Shown: piece after piece, positions 26,092 through 35,802 of the stretch
Numbering within the stretch: position 1 is the stretch's first letter
Layout: each line of letters starts with the position of its first letter
Assembly (NCBI GenBank): GCA_937873395.1
Contig: CALMYH010000001.1
Location: 1 to 64,000, forward strand
Direction: 5' to 3'
From: an uncultured Burkholderiales bacterium
GTDB lineage: Bacteria > Pseudomonadota > Gammaproteobacteria > Burkholderiales > Burkholderiaceae_C
Length of the DNA stretch: 64,000 nucleotides
Made by a program: the position numbers and the translations under genes
Notes under the pieces: model-generated
What the model was told of the DNA's origin: nothing
What the model saw: the letters and a program-made list of their open reading frames with translations, nothing else
The model's database searches: none

Positions 26092-26544
26092 ATGTCCCGC
26101 ACGGGTTTGCGCATCGGTGAAGCGGCGCGCCACACCGGCCTGAGCGCCGCCAGCATTCGCCACTATGAGCACGAGGGCTTGCTGCCCGAGCCGATGCGCA
26201 GCGACAGCAGCTACCGGCTTTACGGCGAGTCCGATCTGCACCGCCTGCGCTTCATCCGCCTGTGTCGCGCCATGGACATGTCGCTCGACGAAGTCCGCAC
26301 CCTGCTGGGACTGGACCTGAGGAACAAGGCCGATTGTGTGGCGGCGCGCCAGACACTGGACGCGCACCTGGGTCACGTGCGCCAGCGGCTGTCGGAGCTG
26401 AGGGCGCTGGAGCGCGACCTGCGGGCCCTGCGCGACCGTTGTGACGGCAGCGGCGACCATTGCCACATCATCGAAGCCCTGCACCAGGAGGCCGACCGGG
26501 CATTGGTCACTGCGCCCCGCGGCGGTTCTCCCCGCCACGTCTGA
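26092..26544 (+). CDS. MerR-family Cd/Pb-responsive regulator (CadR/PbrR-like)
   Basis: 150 residues from ATG 26092. N-terminal helix-turn-helix (LRIGEAARHTGLSAASIRHY), then a dimer helix and a metal loop. Cys82, Cys117 and Cys124 have exactly the 35 and 7 residue spacing of CadR Cys77/112/119, and differ from the single C-x7-C of CueR. The protein should bind a divalent soft metal (Cd, Pb, possibly Zn or Hg) and twist the 19-bp-spacer promoter. It reads away from the operon. Sensor class fits cadmium/lead while the operon is rich in copper proteins, so in vivo inducer is uncertain. Confidence 0.88.
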   Translation: MSRTGLRIGEAARHTGLSAASIRHYEHEGLLPEPMRSDSSYRLYGESDLHRLRFIRLCRAMDMSLDEVRTLLGLDLRNKADCVAARQTLDAHLGHVRQRLSELRALERDLRALRDRCDGSGDHCHIIEALHQEADRALVTAPRGGSPRHV

Positions 26545-26562
26545 CGGGATGACAGCGCCTGC

Positions 26563-26874
26563 TCAGCCTGGCAGTTGCTGGCGCGCCTTGTCCAGCCACA
26601 TCTGCAGGCTTTCCAGCAGGTCTTTGCGGCTGAAGGAGCAGCTTTCCTCGGTGAACAGGGCGCTGGACTCGAGCCGGTCGAGCAGGTCGGACAACACGGT
26701 CGCGTAGCGCGCCGGCAGTGCACCGATCAGGTCTTGCTGCGTCCGGGCCATCGCACAGAAGGCGCTGTCCGTGGCCACACCCTGGCGCAACCGGTCCAGA
26801 TGCTCGAACACCTGCTGCCACTGGGTCAGGGCGACGTCGCTTCGGGTTGTCGGTGCCATCGATTCATCGGACAT
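26563..26874 (-). CDS. Hypothetical protein
   Basis: 103 residues, soluble and mainly helical, no signal or membrane segment. The C-terminal part DLLDRLESSALFTEESCSFSRKDLL has several acidic and aromatic positions and one Cys in addition to Cys40. I do not recognise a family. Its start overlaps the end of the glycerophosphodiester phosphodiesterase gene by 11 bp, so the two are likely translated from one message. Convergent with the MerR gene, 18 bp apart. Confidence 0.6.
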   Translation of the reverse strand: MSDESMAPTTRSDVALTQWQQVFEHLDRLRQGVATDSAFCAMARTQQDLIGALPARYATVLSDLLDRLESSALFTEESCSFSRKDLLESLQMWLDKARQQLPG

Positions 26875-27886
26875 GGTTCGCCTGTTGCAATGGGGTCAAG
26901 GCTTCGATCACGGGCGGCAGCTTCATGCCGCGTTGCGCCATCAAGGTGCGCAGGCGATCGGGGTAGTCGGTGATGATGCCATCGACGCCCCAGTTGAGCA
27001 GCCGCTCCATGTCGGTGGCCTCGTTGACCGTCCAGGGAATCACCTTCAGGCCCAGGCGCCGGGCGCGGCTGATCAACTGCTGGCTGAGGTTGCTGTGGTG
27101 CGGTGACCAGGGGCGTCCGCCCGCCGCAGCCACCAGCGCGGGCACGTCCGGGTGATCCCGCAGCCGAAGCCCTGCCGTCCATGCTTCGCCGTCCAGGGTG
27201 TTGAATCGCGGTAGCTGGGCGGTCAGATGCACCACCGGCAGCTCGGGGGCGATGCGTTGCACCGCCGCCAGGGTGCGCCAGTCAAAACTCTGGATGCTCA
27301 CGCGCGAGCCCATGCCCCAGGCCCTCACCACATCGATCACGGCGCGGGCAAAGGCTTCCGGTTCCGGCGACTCGGCCGGCCGCAGCGGGTGCAGCTTGGT
27401 TTCGATGTTGAAGCGCACGTGGTCGGCACGCAGCGCCTGCATGCGCTCGAACAGCGCGGCCAGCGTGGGAATGCGTTGCCCGTCCACCGGCTGCTGAAGC
27501 GGAAAGTCCATCGCGTAGCGCGAGACGGGATTGATGCGGCCGATGTCGAATTCGGCCAGGTCGGCCAGTGTGCGCTGGAAAAAGGGCGGTCCGCTGGATT
27601 GCAGCCAGCGTCCGGTGGCGTCGCGGGTGATGTCCGGGTTGGGCGAGGTGTCGTGCGAAATGACGGGCACACCGTCGGACGTGATCACCACGTCCAGCTC
27701 CAGGGTGTGCACCCCGACGGCCAGCGCCCGCTCGAAACCCGCCAGCGAATTCTCCGGCGCCAGCCCGCGCGCGCCGCGGTGGCCCTGCAGGTCAAAGGCC
27801 TGCGCGGTCACAGCCGACAGCGCCAGCGCCAGGCCGACCACCCGCGCGATGGCCCTGGCGCCGTGTTGTTTCAAGCAGACCTGCAT
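26864..27886 (-). CDS. Glycerophosphodiester phosphodiesterase
   Basis: 340 residues from ATG 27886. Signal peptide (about 1-30, ending AQAF) predicts a periplasmic enzyme. GDPD TIM-barrel motifs: HRGARGLAPENSLAGFERAL, ELDVVITSDGVPVISHD, ETKL and the C-terminal NEATDMERLLNWGVDGIITDYP. The Glu/Asp/Glu metal site and two catalytic His are present. Releases sn-glycerol 3-phosphate from glycerophosphodiesters produced by phospholipid turnover. In-frame codons upstream to 28117 are not signal-like. Overlaps the hypothetical gene at its end. Confidence 0.9.
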   Translation of the reverse strand: MQVCLKQHGARAIARVVGLALALSAVTAQAFDLQGHRGARGLAPENSLAGFERALAVGVHTLELDVVITSDGVPVISHDTSPNPDITRDATGRWLQSSGPPFFQRTLADLAEFDIGRINPVSRYAMDFPLQQPVDGQRIPTLAALFERMQALRADHVRFNIETKLHPLRPAESPEPEAFARAVIDVVRAWGMGSRVSIQSFDWRTLAAVQRIAPELPVVHLTAQLPRFNTLDGEAWTAGLRLRDHPDVPALVAAAGGRPWSPHHSNLSQQLISRARRLGLKVIPWTVNEATDMERLLNWGVDGIITDYPDRLRTLMAQRGMKLPPVIEALTPLQQANHVR

Positions 27887-28097
27887 GTGGCGAGCATAAC
27901 CGGCCGCTCGGTGCCCCAGGATCGCGGCCGCCCGTTTGCCGGCTGATTGAGCCTGCGGATGCCATTCGTCCCGAGGGCGACAGCCGGCCTTTGTCTGGTT
28001 TCGGGTGGCCCCGTATGCTGCACATCGAACACGATCCGGCGCGGCGCCACGCTTGAGAACCCCACGCGATCGTGCAACCGAGAGGAGACAAGCATCC

Positions 28098-29795
28098 ATG
28101 TGCCCTGCCGACGACACCGTCCGCCCGCATCATCGCTTCTGGCCCCGCCGCCTGCCGCACCGCATCCAGCCGCCGTCGACCTCGCTGTGGGCCAACCTGG
28201 ACATCAGTGCCCGCCGCTACCCGGACAAGCCGGCGCTGGTCTTTTTTGATCGGACGACCACATTTCAGCAGCTGCATGAGCAGGCCGAGCGCGTGGCCGC
28301 CCACCTGGCCCAGGCCGGTGTACAGGCAGGCGACCGTGTCATCCTGCTGATGCAGAACTGCCCTCAGTGGGTGGTGGCGCACTTTGCCATCCTGCGGGCC
28401 AACGCGGTGGTCGTGCCGGTGAATCCGATGAACCGGGCCGAAGAACTCAAGCACTACATCACCGACCCGGATGTGAAGGTCGCCATCTGCGCGGCCGACC
28501 TGGCCGGCGACCTGCTGCAGGCCAGTGCCGAACTGCCCGAGGAACACCGGCTGGCGCACCTGGTGGTGGCGCACTACCACGATGCCTTCGGTGACCAGGC
28601 CGAACTGCCGGCCGCCTGGGAGCCGTGGCTGCGCACCCGCCATGCCTTGCCCTCGCTGCCGGGTGGCCAGGTGGTCGACTGGGCCGAGGCCCTGGCCTGT
28701 GAGGCACCGCCCCCCGTGCACGACCGCCAGCCGTCCGACCTGTGCGTGCTGCCCTACACCAGCGGCACCACCGGCCTGCCCAAGGGCTGCATGCACACCC
28801 ATGCCAGCGTGATGCACAACGCCATGGCCGCCAGCCTGTGGGGCAACAGCACGCCCGAGAACATCAACCTGCTGGTGGTGCCCATGTTCCACATCACCGG
28901 CATGGTGGTGGGCATGCACACCGGGGTCTACACCGGATCGACCCTGGTCATCATGCCGCGCTGGGACCGCGATCTGGCCGGCCGGCTGATCTCGGCCTGG
29001 AAGGTGACCCACTGGTCCAACATCCCGACCATGGTGATCGACCTGCTGGCCAGTCCGCAGTTCGACCGCTACGACCTGTCCAGCCTGGTGTTCATTGGCG
29101 GCGGCGGGGCGGCCATGCCGCAGGCGGTGGCGCAGAAGCTGTTGGACCTGTATGGCCTGCGTTACGCCGAAGGCTACGGGCTGACCGAAACCGCCGCGCC
29201 CTCGCACAACAACCCGCCCGACGCGCCCAAGCAGCAGTGCCTGGGCATTCCGTTCATGAGCACCGAGGCCCGGGTGGTCGACCCCGACACCTTGCAGGAA
29301 ATGCCGGTGGGGGAGGCGGGCGAGATCATCATCCGTGGCCCCTCGGTGTTCCAGGGCTACTGGAAGCGCCCCGACGCCACCGAAGCGGCCTTTGTCGAGT
29401 TCGAGGGCCGGCGCTGGTTCCGCTCGGGCGACCTGGGCAAGGTGGACGAGGACGGCTATTTCTTCATCACCGACCGCCTCAAGCGCATGATCAACGCCAG
29501 CGGCTTCAAGGTCTGGCCGGCCGAGGTCGAGGCGCTGATGTTCCGTCACCCGGCGATCGCCGAGGCCTGCGTGATCGGCACCCGCGACGCCTACCGCGGC
29601 GAGACGGTCAAGGCGGTGGTGGTGTTGCGCCAGGAGGCGCGTGGCCAGGTGACCGAACAGGACATCATCGATTGGTGCCATGAGCACATGGCGGTCTACA
29701 AGGCGCCGCGTGTGGTGCAGTTTGTCGATGCCCTGCCCAAGAGCGGCAGCGGCAAGGTGATGTGGCGGTTGTTGCAGGAGCAGGAAGGGACTTGA
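28098..29795 (+). CDS. Fatty-acid/acyl-CoA ligase (AMP-forming, class I adenylate-forming)
   Basis: 565 residues from ATG 28098 with AGAGGAGA upstream. ANL-family motifs: P-loop YTSGTTGLPKG, A5-type GYGLTET, hinge GYFFITDRLKRMI and the catalytic Lys near the C-terminus in PKSGSGKVMWRLL. N-terminal about 440-residue domain plus small C-terminal domain. Activates a medium or long carboxylic acid via an adenylate to its CoA thioester; the chain is not predictable. It leads into the small membrane protein and AcuI genes and likely shares their transcript. Confidence 0.86.
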   Translation: MCPADDTVRPHHRFWPRRLPHRIQPPSTSLWANLDISARRYPDKPALVFFDRTTTFQQLHEQAERVAAHLAQAGVQAGDRVILLMQNCPQWVVAHFAILRANAVVVPVNPMNRAEELKHYITDPDVKVAICAADLAGDLLQASAELPEEHRLAHLVVAHYHDAFGDQAELPAAWEPWLRTRHALPSLPGGQVVDWAEALACEAPPPVHDRQPSDLCVLPYTSGTTGLPKGCMHTHASVMHNAMAASLWGNSTPENINLLVVPMFHITGMVVGMHTGVYTGSTLVIMPRWDRDLAGRLISAWKVTHWSNIPTMVIDLLASPQFDRYDLSSLVFIGGGGAAMPQAVAQKLLDLYGLRYAEGYGLTETAAPSHNNPPDAPKQQCLGIPFMSTEARVVDPDTLQEMPVGEAGEIIIRGPSVFQGYWKRPDATEAAFVEFEGRRWFRSGDLGKVDEDGYFFITDRLKRMINASGFKVWPAEVEALMFRHPAIAEACVIGTRDAYRGETVKAVVVLRQEARGQVTEQDIIDWCHEHMAVYKAPRVVQFVDALPKSGSGKVMWRLLQEQEGT

Positions 29796-30054
29796 GACCG
29801 GCGGCACAATGCGTGCATGTCCGCTCGACCTTCCTGGCGCCGCCTGTGGCAGCCGAACCGTCCGTTGTTCTGGTTGATGCTGGCCTTCAACGGCCTGTCG
29901 TCGGCCATGGCCTGGTACCTCAACCTGGTGCGTCCCCAGGGTCTGCTGCTGGTGCTGCTGACCGCGATGGCACTGGGCAACGCGCTGATGGGTATGTGGC
30001 TGCTCTGGCGCCTGTGGTCCGAAACACCGTCTGAATCCATACAAGGAGACACCC

Positions 30055-31052
<998 letters not shown>

Positions 31053-31056
<4 letters not shown>

Positions 31057-31072
31057 ACGGGCTGCCGTTCAG
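31053..31072. terminator. Hairpin between convergent genes
   Basis: CTGAACGG (31053-31060), loop GCTG, CCGTTCAG (31065-31072): a perfect 8-bp stem. It contains the stop codons of both convergent genes (acuI and the Na/Pi symporter). No T-tract. Confidence 0.5.
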
Positions 31073-32034
31073 ACCGGCGCGTTCTGGGCCGAAGGTGTCG
31101 GCTCACCTTTTGGTGCCCAGCGGCGGCCGAACCAGCCGGTCCAGGGCAGGAAGAACAGCGCCAGCCCCAGGTTGAAGGTCAGGTGGGCGATCGCCACCGC
31201 CTGGTCGGGTGAGCTGCTCATCGAGATCGCCCAGCGGGCAAACGGCGCCACAAAGGGCAGCATCAGCAGCACACCGACCCCGTTGAAAAATGTGTTCATC
31301 TGAGCCGCCCGGCGCGCGAACGCATCCATGGGGATGCTGGCGATCAGTGCCGTGACCGTGGTGCCGGCGTTGGCGCCGATGACGATGGCAATGGCCGCTT
31401 CGGGGGACAGAACGCCTTGCTGGACCAGCACCACGGCCAGACCCGAGACCACGCTGCTGGACTGCAGCAGCATGGTGATGAGTGCCCCCAGCACCACGCC
31501 GATCCAGGGCTCGCTGGCGCGGGCCAGTTGTTCGAGGATCCAGGGTGCCTGGCGCAGGGGTTCCAGCGACTGGCCGATCAGGTCGAGCGTGAAGAAAATG
31601 AAGCCGAAATAGAAGATGGCCCGACCGATCACCCGGATCTGGAACGGCAGCATGGTCAGGATGCCACCCAGCACGATCAGGTAGGGGCCGATCTGCGTCA
31701 GTTTGAACGACACCAGCCAGGCGGTGGCGGTGGTGCCCACCTTGGCGCCCAACAGGACGGCGAGACTGGACGCGAAGCTCAGCGTGCCCGCGTTCACCAG
31801 GGCCACCACCAGGGCGCTCACCGCGCTGCTGGACTGCACCAGCGCGGTCACCGAGGCGCCCAGCAGCAGACCGCGGAAGCGGTCCCGGGTGGCCAGGCCC
31901 AGCCAGCGCGGCAGGCGGTCGCGCCCCACGGTCTGAAGCTCTTTGCTGAAATGCTCCAGGCCGTACAGAAACAGCAGCAGCGCGCTGAGAACCAGCACAA
32001 AGAGCTGGAAGTTGCTGAAGTCGGACGTGGTCAT
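31069..32034 (-). CDS. Na/Pi-cotransporter family protein (NptA-type)
   Basis: 321 residues, about eight hydrophobic segments, with two inverted-repeat QSSS motifs: ALVQSSSAVSALVV (near 65-78) and LLQSSSVVSGLAVV (near 195-208), each followed by a TT/T-type pore element (GTTATAW, GTTVTALI). This is the PNaS phosphate symporter core. Lacks the PhoU-like C-terminal domain of longer members. Expected to import phosphate with sodium or to regulate phosphate efflux. Faces acuI across a hairpin. Confidence 0.85.
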   Translation of the reverse strand: MTTSDFSNFQLFVLVLSALLLFLYGLEHFSKELQTVGRDRLPRWLGLATRDRFRGLLLGASVTALVQSSSAVSALVVALVNAGTLSFASSLAVLLGAKVGTTATAWLVSFKLTQIGPYLIVLGGILTMLPFQIRVIGRAIFYFGFIFFTLDLIGQSLEPLRQAPWILEQLARASEPWIGVVLGALITMLLQSSSVVSGLAVVLVQQGVLSPEAAIAIVIGANAGTTVTALIASIPMDAFARRAAQMNTFFNGVGVLLMLPFVAPFARWAISMSSSPDQAVAIAHLTFNLGLALFFLPWTGWFGRRWAPKGEPTPSAQNAPV

Positions 32035-32083
32035 GGGCCGAGCTTACCTGCATCGGCCAGGCTGCCAGGGGGCCGGCAGGTTT

Positions 32084-32893
32084 TCAGCCCTGTTCGGGTG
32101 TCGGCGCCGGGACAATGTGCCGGTAGGCATGCCAGGTGGCATGGCCGAGGACCGGGCCGAGAACGATCAGGCCCAGGAACAAGGGCAGCATGGCCAGCAG
32201 GATGAGGAAGGTGATCAGTGCGCCCCACAACAGCATCACCCCCGGGTTCTGCAGGCAGGCCCGGATGCTGGTCAAACCGGCCGAAATCGCGTCGGTCTGC
32301 CGGTCCATGATCATGGGGATGGAGATGACGCTGGTGGTGAAGATCAGGCCGGCAAAGACGGCCCCCACCACCACGTAGGTGATGAGAAAGCCCAGGTTGT
32401 CGGGGTCCAGCAGCATGGCCAGGACGTTGGCCTTGTCGGGCATGGTGTTGAAGCTGACCGCAAACACGACCAGCGAGGCCCGGCCCCACAGCATCTCCAG
32501 GATGAGCAGAACGCCGGCAAAGATGGCCATCGTGCCCTTGGTGGGCTTCCAGGCCAGCAGGGAGGCGCGCAGCGAAGGGCGGCGGCTGCCGGCCTCCATG
32601 GCCTTGGAGGCGTCGTACAGGCCCAGGCACAGGAAAGGACCCATGAGCAGGAAGCCCGCGCTCAGCGCCAGCACGTACTCGGGTGCCCGCTGGAACACCG
32701 CCAGCAGCGCGTGGCCCATGACAAAGAAGCACAGACCGTAGAACAGGCCGACACGGGGACAGCGCCGGAAATCGGCCCAGCCCAGACGCAGCCAGCCCAA
32801 CGGATCGCCCGGCCGCAAGTCGGCCAGCTTGAGGCTGAAGACCGAGTTGGGTGGGGGGGCGGGCGGTTCGCTGGACGGTATGGCGTCGGCCAT
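32084..32893 (-). CDS. DUF2189 family multi-pass membrane protein
   Basis: 269 residues from ATG 32893 (AAGGAGA upstream). A Pro-rich N-terminus (PSSEPPAPPPNS) is followed by LRLGWADFRRCPRVGLFYGL and about six membrane segments, ending VLGHATWHAYRHIV. This matches DUF2189 membrane proteins, common in proteobacteria, of unknown function. Their operons often include respiration or cytochrome oxidase genes in other genomes; here the neighbours are a phosphate symporter 49 bp downstream and a hemerythrin upstream. Confidence 0.82.
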   Translation of the reverse strand: MADAIPSSEPPAPPPNSVFSLKLADLRPGDPLGWLRLGWADFRRCPRVGLFYGLCFFVMGHALLAVFQRAPEYVLALSAGFLLMGPFLCLGLYDASKAMEAGSRRPSLRASLLAWKPTKGTMAIFAGVLLILEMLWGRASLVVFAVSFNTMPDKANVLAMLLDPDNLGFLITYVVVGAVFAGLIFTTSVISIPMIMDRQTDAISAGLTSIRACLQNPGVMLLWGALITFLILLAMLPLFLGLIVLGPVLGHATWHAYRHIVPAPTPEQG

Positions 32894-32998
32894 GGAAGTC
32901 TCCTTGCCGCCGACTATAGCGATCGGCCACCGCGCCGGCACCCATGGTTTTCCCGAGCAATGCGCGGACCGCCCGTCAGCGCAGGGCCAATCGTGCCT

Positions 32999-33436
32999 TC
33001 AGTGGGTGGACGCGTGCTGTCCGCTGCGGGAGCGCAGGCGGCGTTCAAGGGGAGGCTGGCGCCGCATGTGCAAGGCCAGCGCTGCGTCCAGTGACTGGGT
33101 GTGCTTGGCAAACCAGACCGCGAGTTCGCCGGCCATTTCGCGCACGGCGGCGAACTGCCCCGAGCGCGCCATGCCCAGACCTTCGCGCAGCACATTGAGC
33201 ACCACCCGGTGTTGCAGCATGTGGTTCTCGGCCGAAGAGAAGCGGGTGCGCTTCATCCACTCGTCCTCGCGGCCGAAGTGCTGCTCGGTGTGTTCCACCA
33301 CCGCCAGCCACGCGGCGGGCAGCGCATCGTCGCCGGCTGACTGGGCCACCGCCAGCAGATCCACAAAATCGCGGTGCACTTCGTCCATGGGCTCATAGCC
33401 GAGCAACAGGGCATCCGACCATTGGACCTTGTTCAT
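32999..33436 (-). CDS. Bacteriohemerythrin
   Basis: 145 residues from ATG 33436 (a second ATG 3 bp earlier; AGGAG lies just upstream). Four-helix hemerythrin with metal ligands as expected: EVHRDFVDLL, HTEQHFGREDEWM, HMLQHRVVLN, FAKHTQSLDAAL. Binds O2 (or NO) at a di-iron centre and may store or sense oxygen. It has no kinase or methyl-accepting domain fused. The C-terminal tail RLRSRSGQHASTH is extra to the core fold. Confidence 0.9.
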   Translation of the reverse strand: MNKVQWSDALLLGYEPMDEVHRDFVDLLAVAQSAGDDALPAAWLAVVEHTEQHFGREDEWMKRTRFSSAENHMLQHRVVLNVLREGLGMARSGQFAAVREMAGELAVWFAKHTQSLDAALALHMRRQPPLERRLRSRSGQHASTH

Positions 33437-33564
33437 CATGTACTCCTGAGTGTCGTCATGTCTTAGCTTGACAGGGCACCGGGTCGGATGTCTTGATCCA
33501 GCGCAGAAGTTGGTCATCTGCGTGGCCGGGGAATCCCTGGGTCTCCATGGCTACACTGGTGCTC

Positions 33565-34308
33565 ATGACGCTTCCGTTTTCCCCACCGACCGTTGCTCCT
33601 GGCCAGCTGGAGGGACAGCTTTGCGAACATGGCTATGCGCTGCTGTCGGGACACGATGTGCCGCCGTGGCTGCAGGCCAGCCCAGCGGAGCTGGACCGGC
33701 TGGCCAGTGCCTGGGACACGCTGCCGCCCGATGCCTACCTGCGCGACGGTGGTCGCTACCGCCGGCGCCGCCACGGCTGCTTTGTGGTCGAGGGCGAGCA
33801 CGTGCGGCAGGTGCCACACCGGGCCCACTGGCAGCCGCTGGAGTACAACGCCTTGCACGGGGGCATGCAGCGCTGGTTCGAGCCGGTGGACCCTGGTACG
33901 GTGGCCTTGCCGGTCTGGTCGCGACTGCTGACCCGTGTGGCCGGTGCCGCCTCGGCGCTGCGCGGCGTGCAGCCCTGGCATGTCGAGGCCCATGTGTTCC
34001 GCATCGACACCACCGACGGCATCGGCCGGCCCACGCCCGAGGGGGCCCACCGCGACGGGGTCGACCTGGTGGCGGTGTTCATGGTGGGGCGGCACGCGAT
34101 CAAGGGCGGTGAAAGCCGCGTGTTCGAAACGGACGGTCCGCGCGGCCAGCGCTTCACGCTCACCGAACCCTGGTCGCTGTTGCTGCTGGACGACGAGCGG
34201 GTGATTCACGAGACCACCCCCATCCAGCCCCTGGAGCCAGGCCGACTGGGCTGGCGCGATACCCTGGTGCTGACCTGCCGGCGGGGCGGGTTTCAGGGCG
34301 ACGCTTGA
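33565..34308 (+). CDS. 2OG-Fe(II) oxygenase family protein
   Basis: About 247 residues from ATG 33565; an in-frame ATG at 33547 adds six residues and neither has a convincing ribosome site. HRDGVD (H-x-D) near residue 175 and VIHETTPI supply the Fe facial triad, and GRLGWRDTLVLTCRR carries the 2-oxoglutarate-binding Arg. The layout resembles BsmA-like 2OG dioxygenases acting on small metabolites or cell-surface components. Divergent from the hemerythrin gene and convergent with viaA. Substrate unknown. Confidence 0.8.
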   Translation: MTLPFSPPTVAPGQLEGQLCEHGYALLSGHDVPPWLQASPAELDRLASAWDTLPPDAYLRDGGRYRRRRHGCFVVEGEHVRQVPHRAHWQPLEYNALHGGMQRWFEPVDPGTVALPVWSRLLTRVAGAASALRGVQPWHVEAHVFRIDTTDGIGRPTPEGAHRDGVDLVAVFMVGRHAIKGGESRVFETDGPRGQRFTLTEPWSLLLLDDERVIHETTPIQPLEPGRLGWRDTLVLTCRRGGFQGDA

Positions 34309-34326
34309 AGACCGGCGGTGCGCAGA

Positions 34327-35781
34327 TCACGATCTGACGGCGTTCGGAAAGTACATCGAGGTCAGGCTGCGGCTGTGGACGGGTGAGAAACCCTCGGCAG
34401 CCGCGCCCTTGGCGGCCCCGTAGCGGCGCCAGTCGCGCACCCAGTGCAGCGTGTCGCAGATCTCCACCAGACCGATGGTCTCGCGGTCACCGATCAGGAT
34501 GCCGTGCACGCGCAAGGCCAGCTGCTTTTTGGCCTGGCGAAGCTGGGCCAGGGTGGCGGGTGTCAGGCCGAACTCGCCGTCGCTGACGATCAGCAGGTCG
34601 GCATCCTGCCATTCCTGTTGCCGCACCCGCTCAATCGCGCGCTCGATCGGGGTCTGCACGTCGGTGCCTCCATCGAAGGCCTGGGCCATCAGGTCGAGCA
34701 GGGCATCCAGCCCGGCGGCGTCGTGGGTCAGCGGCCGCTCCAGCACCTCACCCGGTCCGCCGAAGGCCAGCAGCTGGCAGGCGCGCCGACCGGCGTGGGC
34801 GCTGCGCAGGGCCTGCAGCACGCAGGCCTTGGCCACGTTTTCGGGTGCCCCCCGCATGGAACCCGAGGTGTCGAGACAGACGATCATCGGACCATGGCCG
34901 GCAGGCGTGTGCTGCTGGCGTGCAGCAGCACCCTCGCTCTGCGGGCTCGGGCGTGGACTGGGCTCGCGGGCCCGGTCGTCGTAGCTCAGCAACTGGGCCT
35001 CGGCAAAGCGGGCGCGCCACAGGCGCCGCAGCACCGGGTGGGTCAGGTTCAGGCTCTCGCTGCCGGTCATGCGCGCCATCGCCCTCGATCGGTGAAGCCC
35101 GTCGACGGCGGTGGGCTCCGGGCTGCGCCGGTCGTCGTCGGTCGGGCGTGGTGCGGCACAGTCCTGCGCCGACGGTTCGGGCTGCGCCGTGCGAGCAGGG
35201 GACTGGTGGGCGTCCAGTGTGCGACGACCGACGCCATCGATGAAGCGGGCCAGCTCGGGCAGGCGTTCGAGCAGGCTGCCGATGCGGCGTGCCTCGGCCC
35301 ATTCCCGCCGGCTGAGCTGGCCCTTGAGTTCGTCCCAATGCAGGTGCGACAGGTCGCCCAGCGACCTGAGCAGCGACATGGCCTCTTCCCAGCCCTGGCG
35401 CTGCAGCGTCCAGTTCTCGCGGAACTCCCCGACCATGCGGGCGACAGCCTCTTCACGGGTTTCGGCGTCTGGGCGGTCGATCAGGCCATCCAGGTGCCAG
35501 AGCAGGCTTTGCAGCAGCTGCCGGGTCAGCGACGCGTGGCCGCGGGTGAGGCTCGGCAGATCCAGTTCGCCGATCAGCCGGCGCAGGGGCGCCGTGGCGA
35601 CAGGGTCCCCCAGGTCGTGCTCGCCCTCAGGCAGACGGCCATCCATGAGCGCGTCGTGCCAGTGACCCAGCTGGGCCAGCCGCCGCTCGGCCGTGCCGCT
35701 GCTGCACACCACCGACCAGCGCCAGAGTTCGCGTGCCAGGTCGGCCAGGTGGTGGTAGGGACGGTCGGCGGGGGCCATCAT
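34327..35781 (-). CDS. viaA: VWA-domain protein ViaA
   Basis: 484 residues. An N-terminal helical domain (about 1-250) precedes a von Willebrand factor A domain with MIDAS motif CLDTSGSMRG near 300-310 and later FDGGTDVQTP and VSDGEFG. This is the ViaA architecture, the partner stimulating the RavA ATPase. In E. coli the pair modulates respiratory complex I / fumarate reductase maturation and aminoglycoside uptake. It lies 21 bp after ravA on the minus strand, confirming the pair. Confidence 0.9.
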   Translation of the reverse strand: MMAPADRPYHHLADLARELWRWSVVCSSGTAERRLAQLGHWHDALMDGRLPEGEHDLGDPVATAPLRRLIGELDLPSLTRGHASLTRQLLQSLLWHLDGLIDRPDAETREEAVARMVGEFRENWTLQRQGWEEAMSLLRSLGDLSHLHWDELKGQLSRREWAEARRIGSLLERLPELARFIDGVGRRTLDAHQSPARTAQPEPSAQDCAAPRPTDDDRRSPEPTAVDGLHRSRAMARMTGSESLNLTHPVLRRLWRARFAEAQLLSYDDRAREPSPRPSPQSEGAAARQQHTPAGHGPMIVCLDTSGSMRGAPENVAKACVLQALRSAHAGRRACQLLAFGGPGEVLERPLTHDAAGLDALLDLMAQAFDGGTDVQTPIERAIERVRQQEWQDADLLIVSDGEFGLTPATLAQLRQAKKQLALRVHGILIGDRETIGLVEICDTLHWVRDWRRYGAAKGAAAEGFSPVHSRSLTSMYFPNAVRS

Positions 35782-35802
35782 GGCCAGCTCCTTCCCAGAC
35801 TC

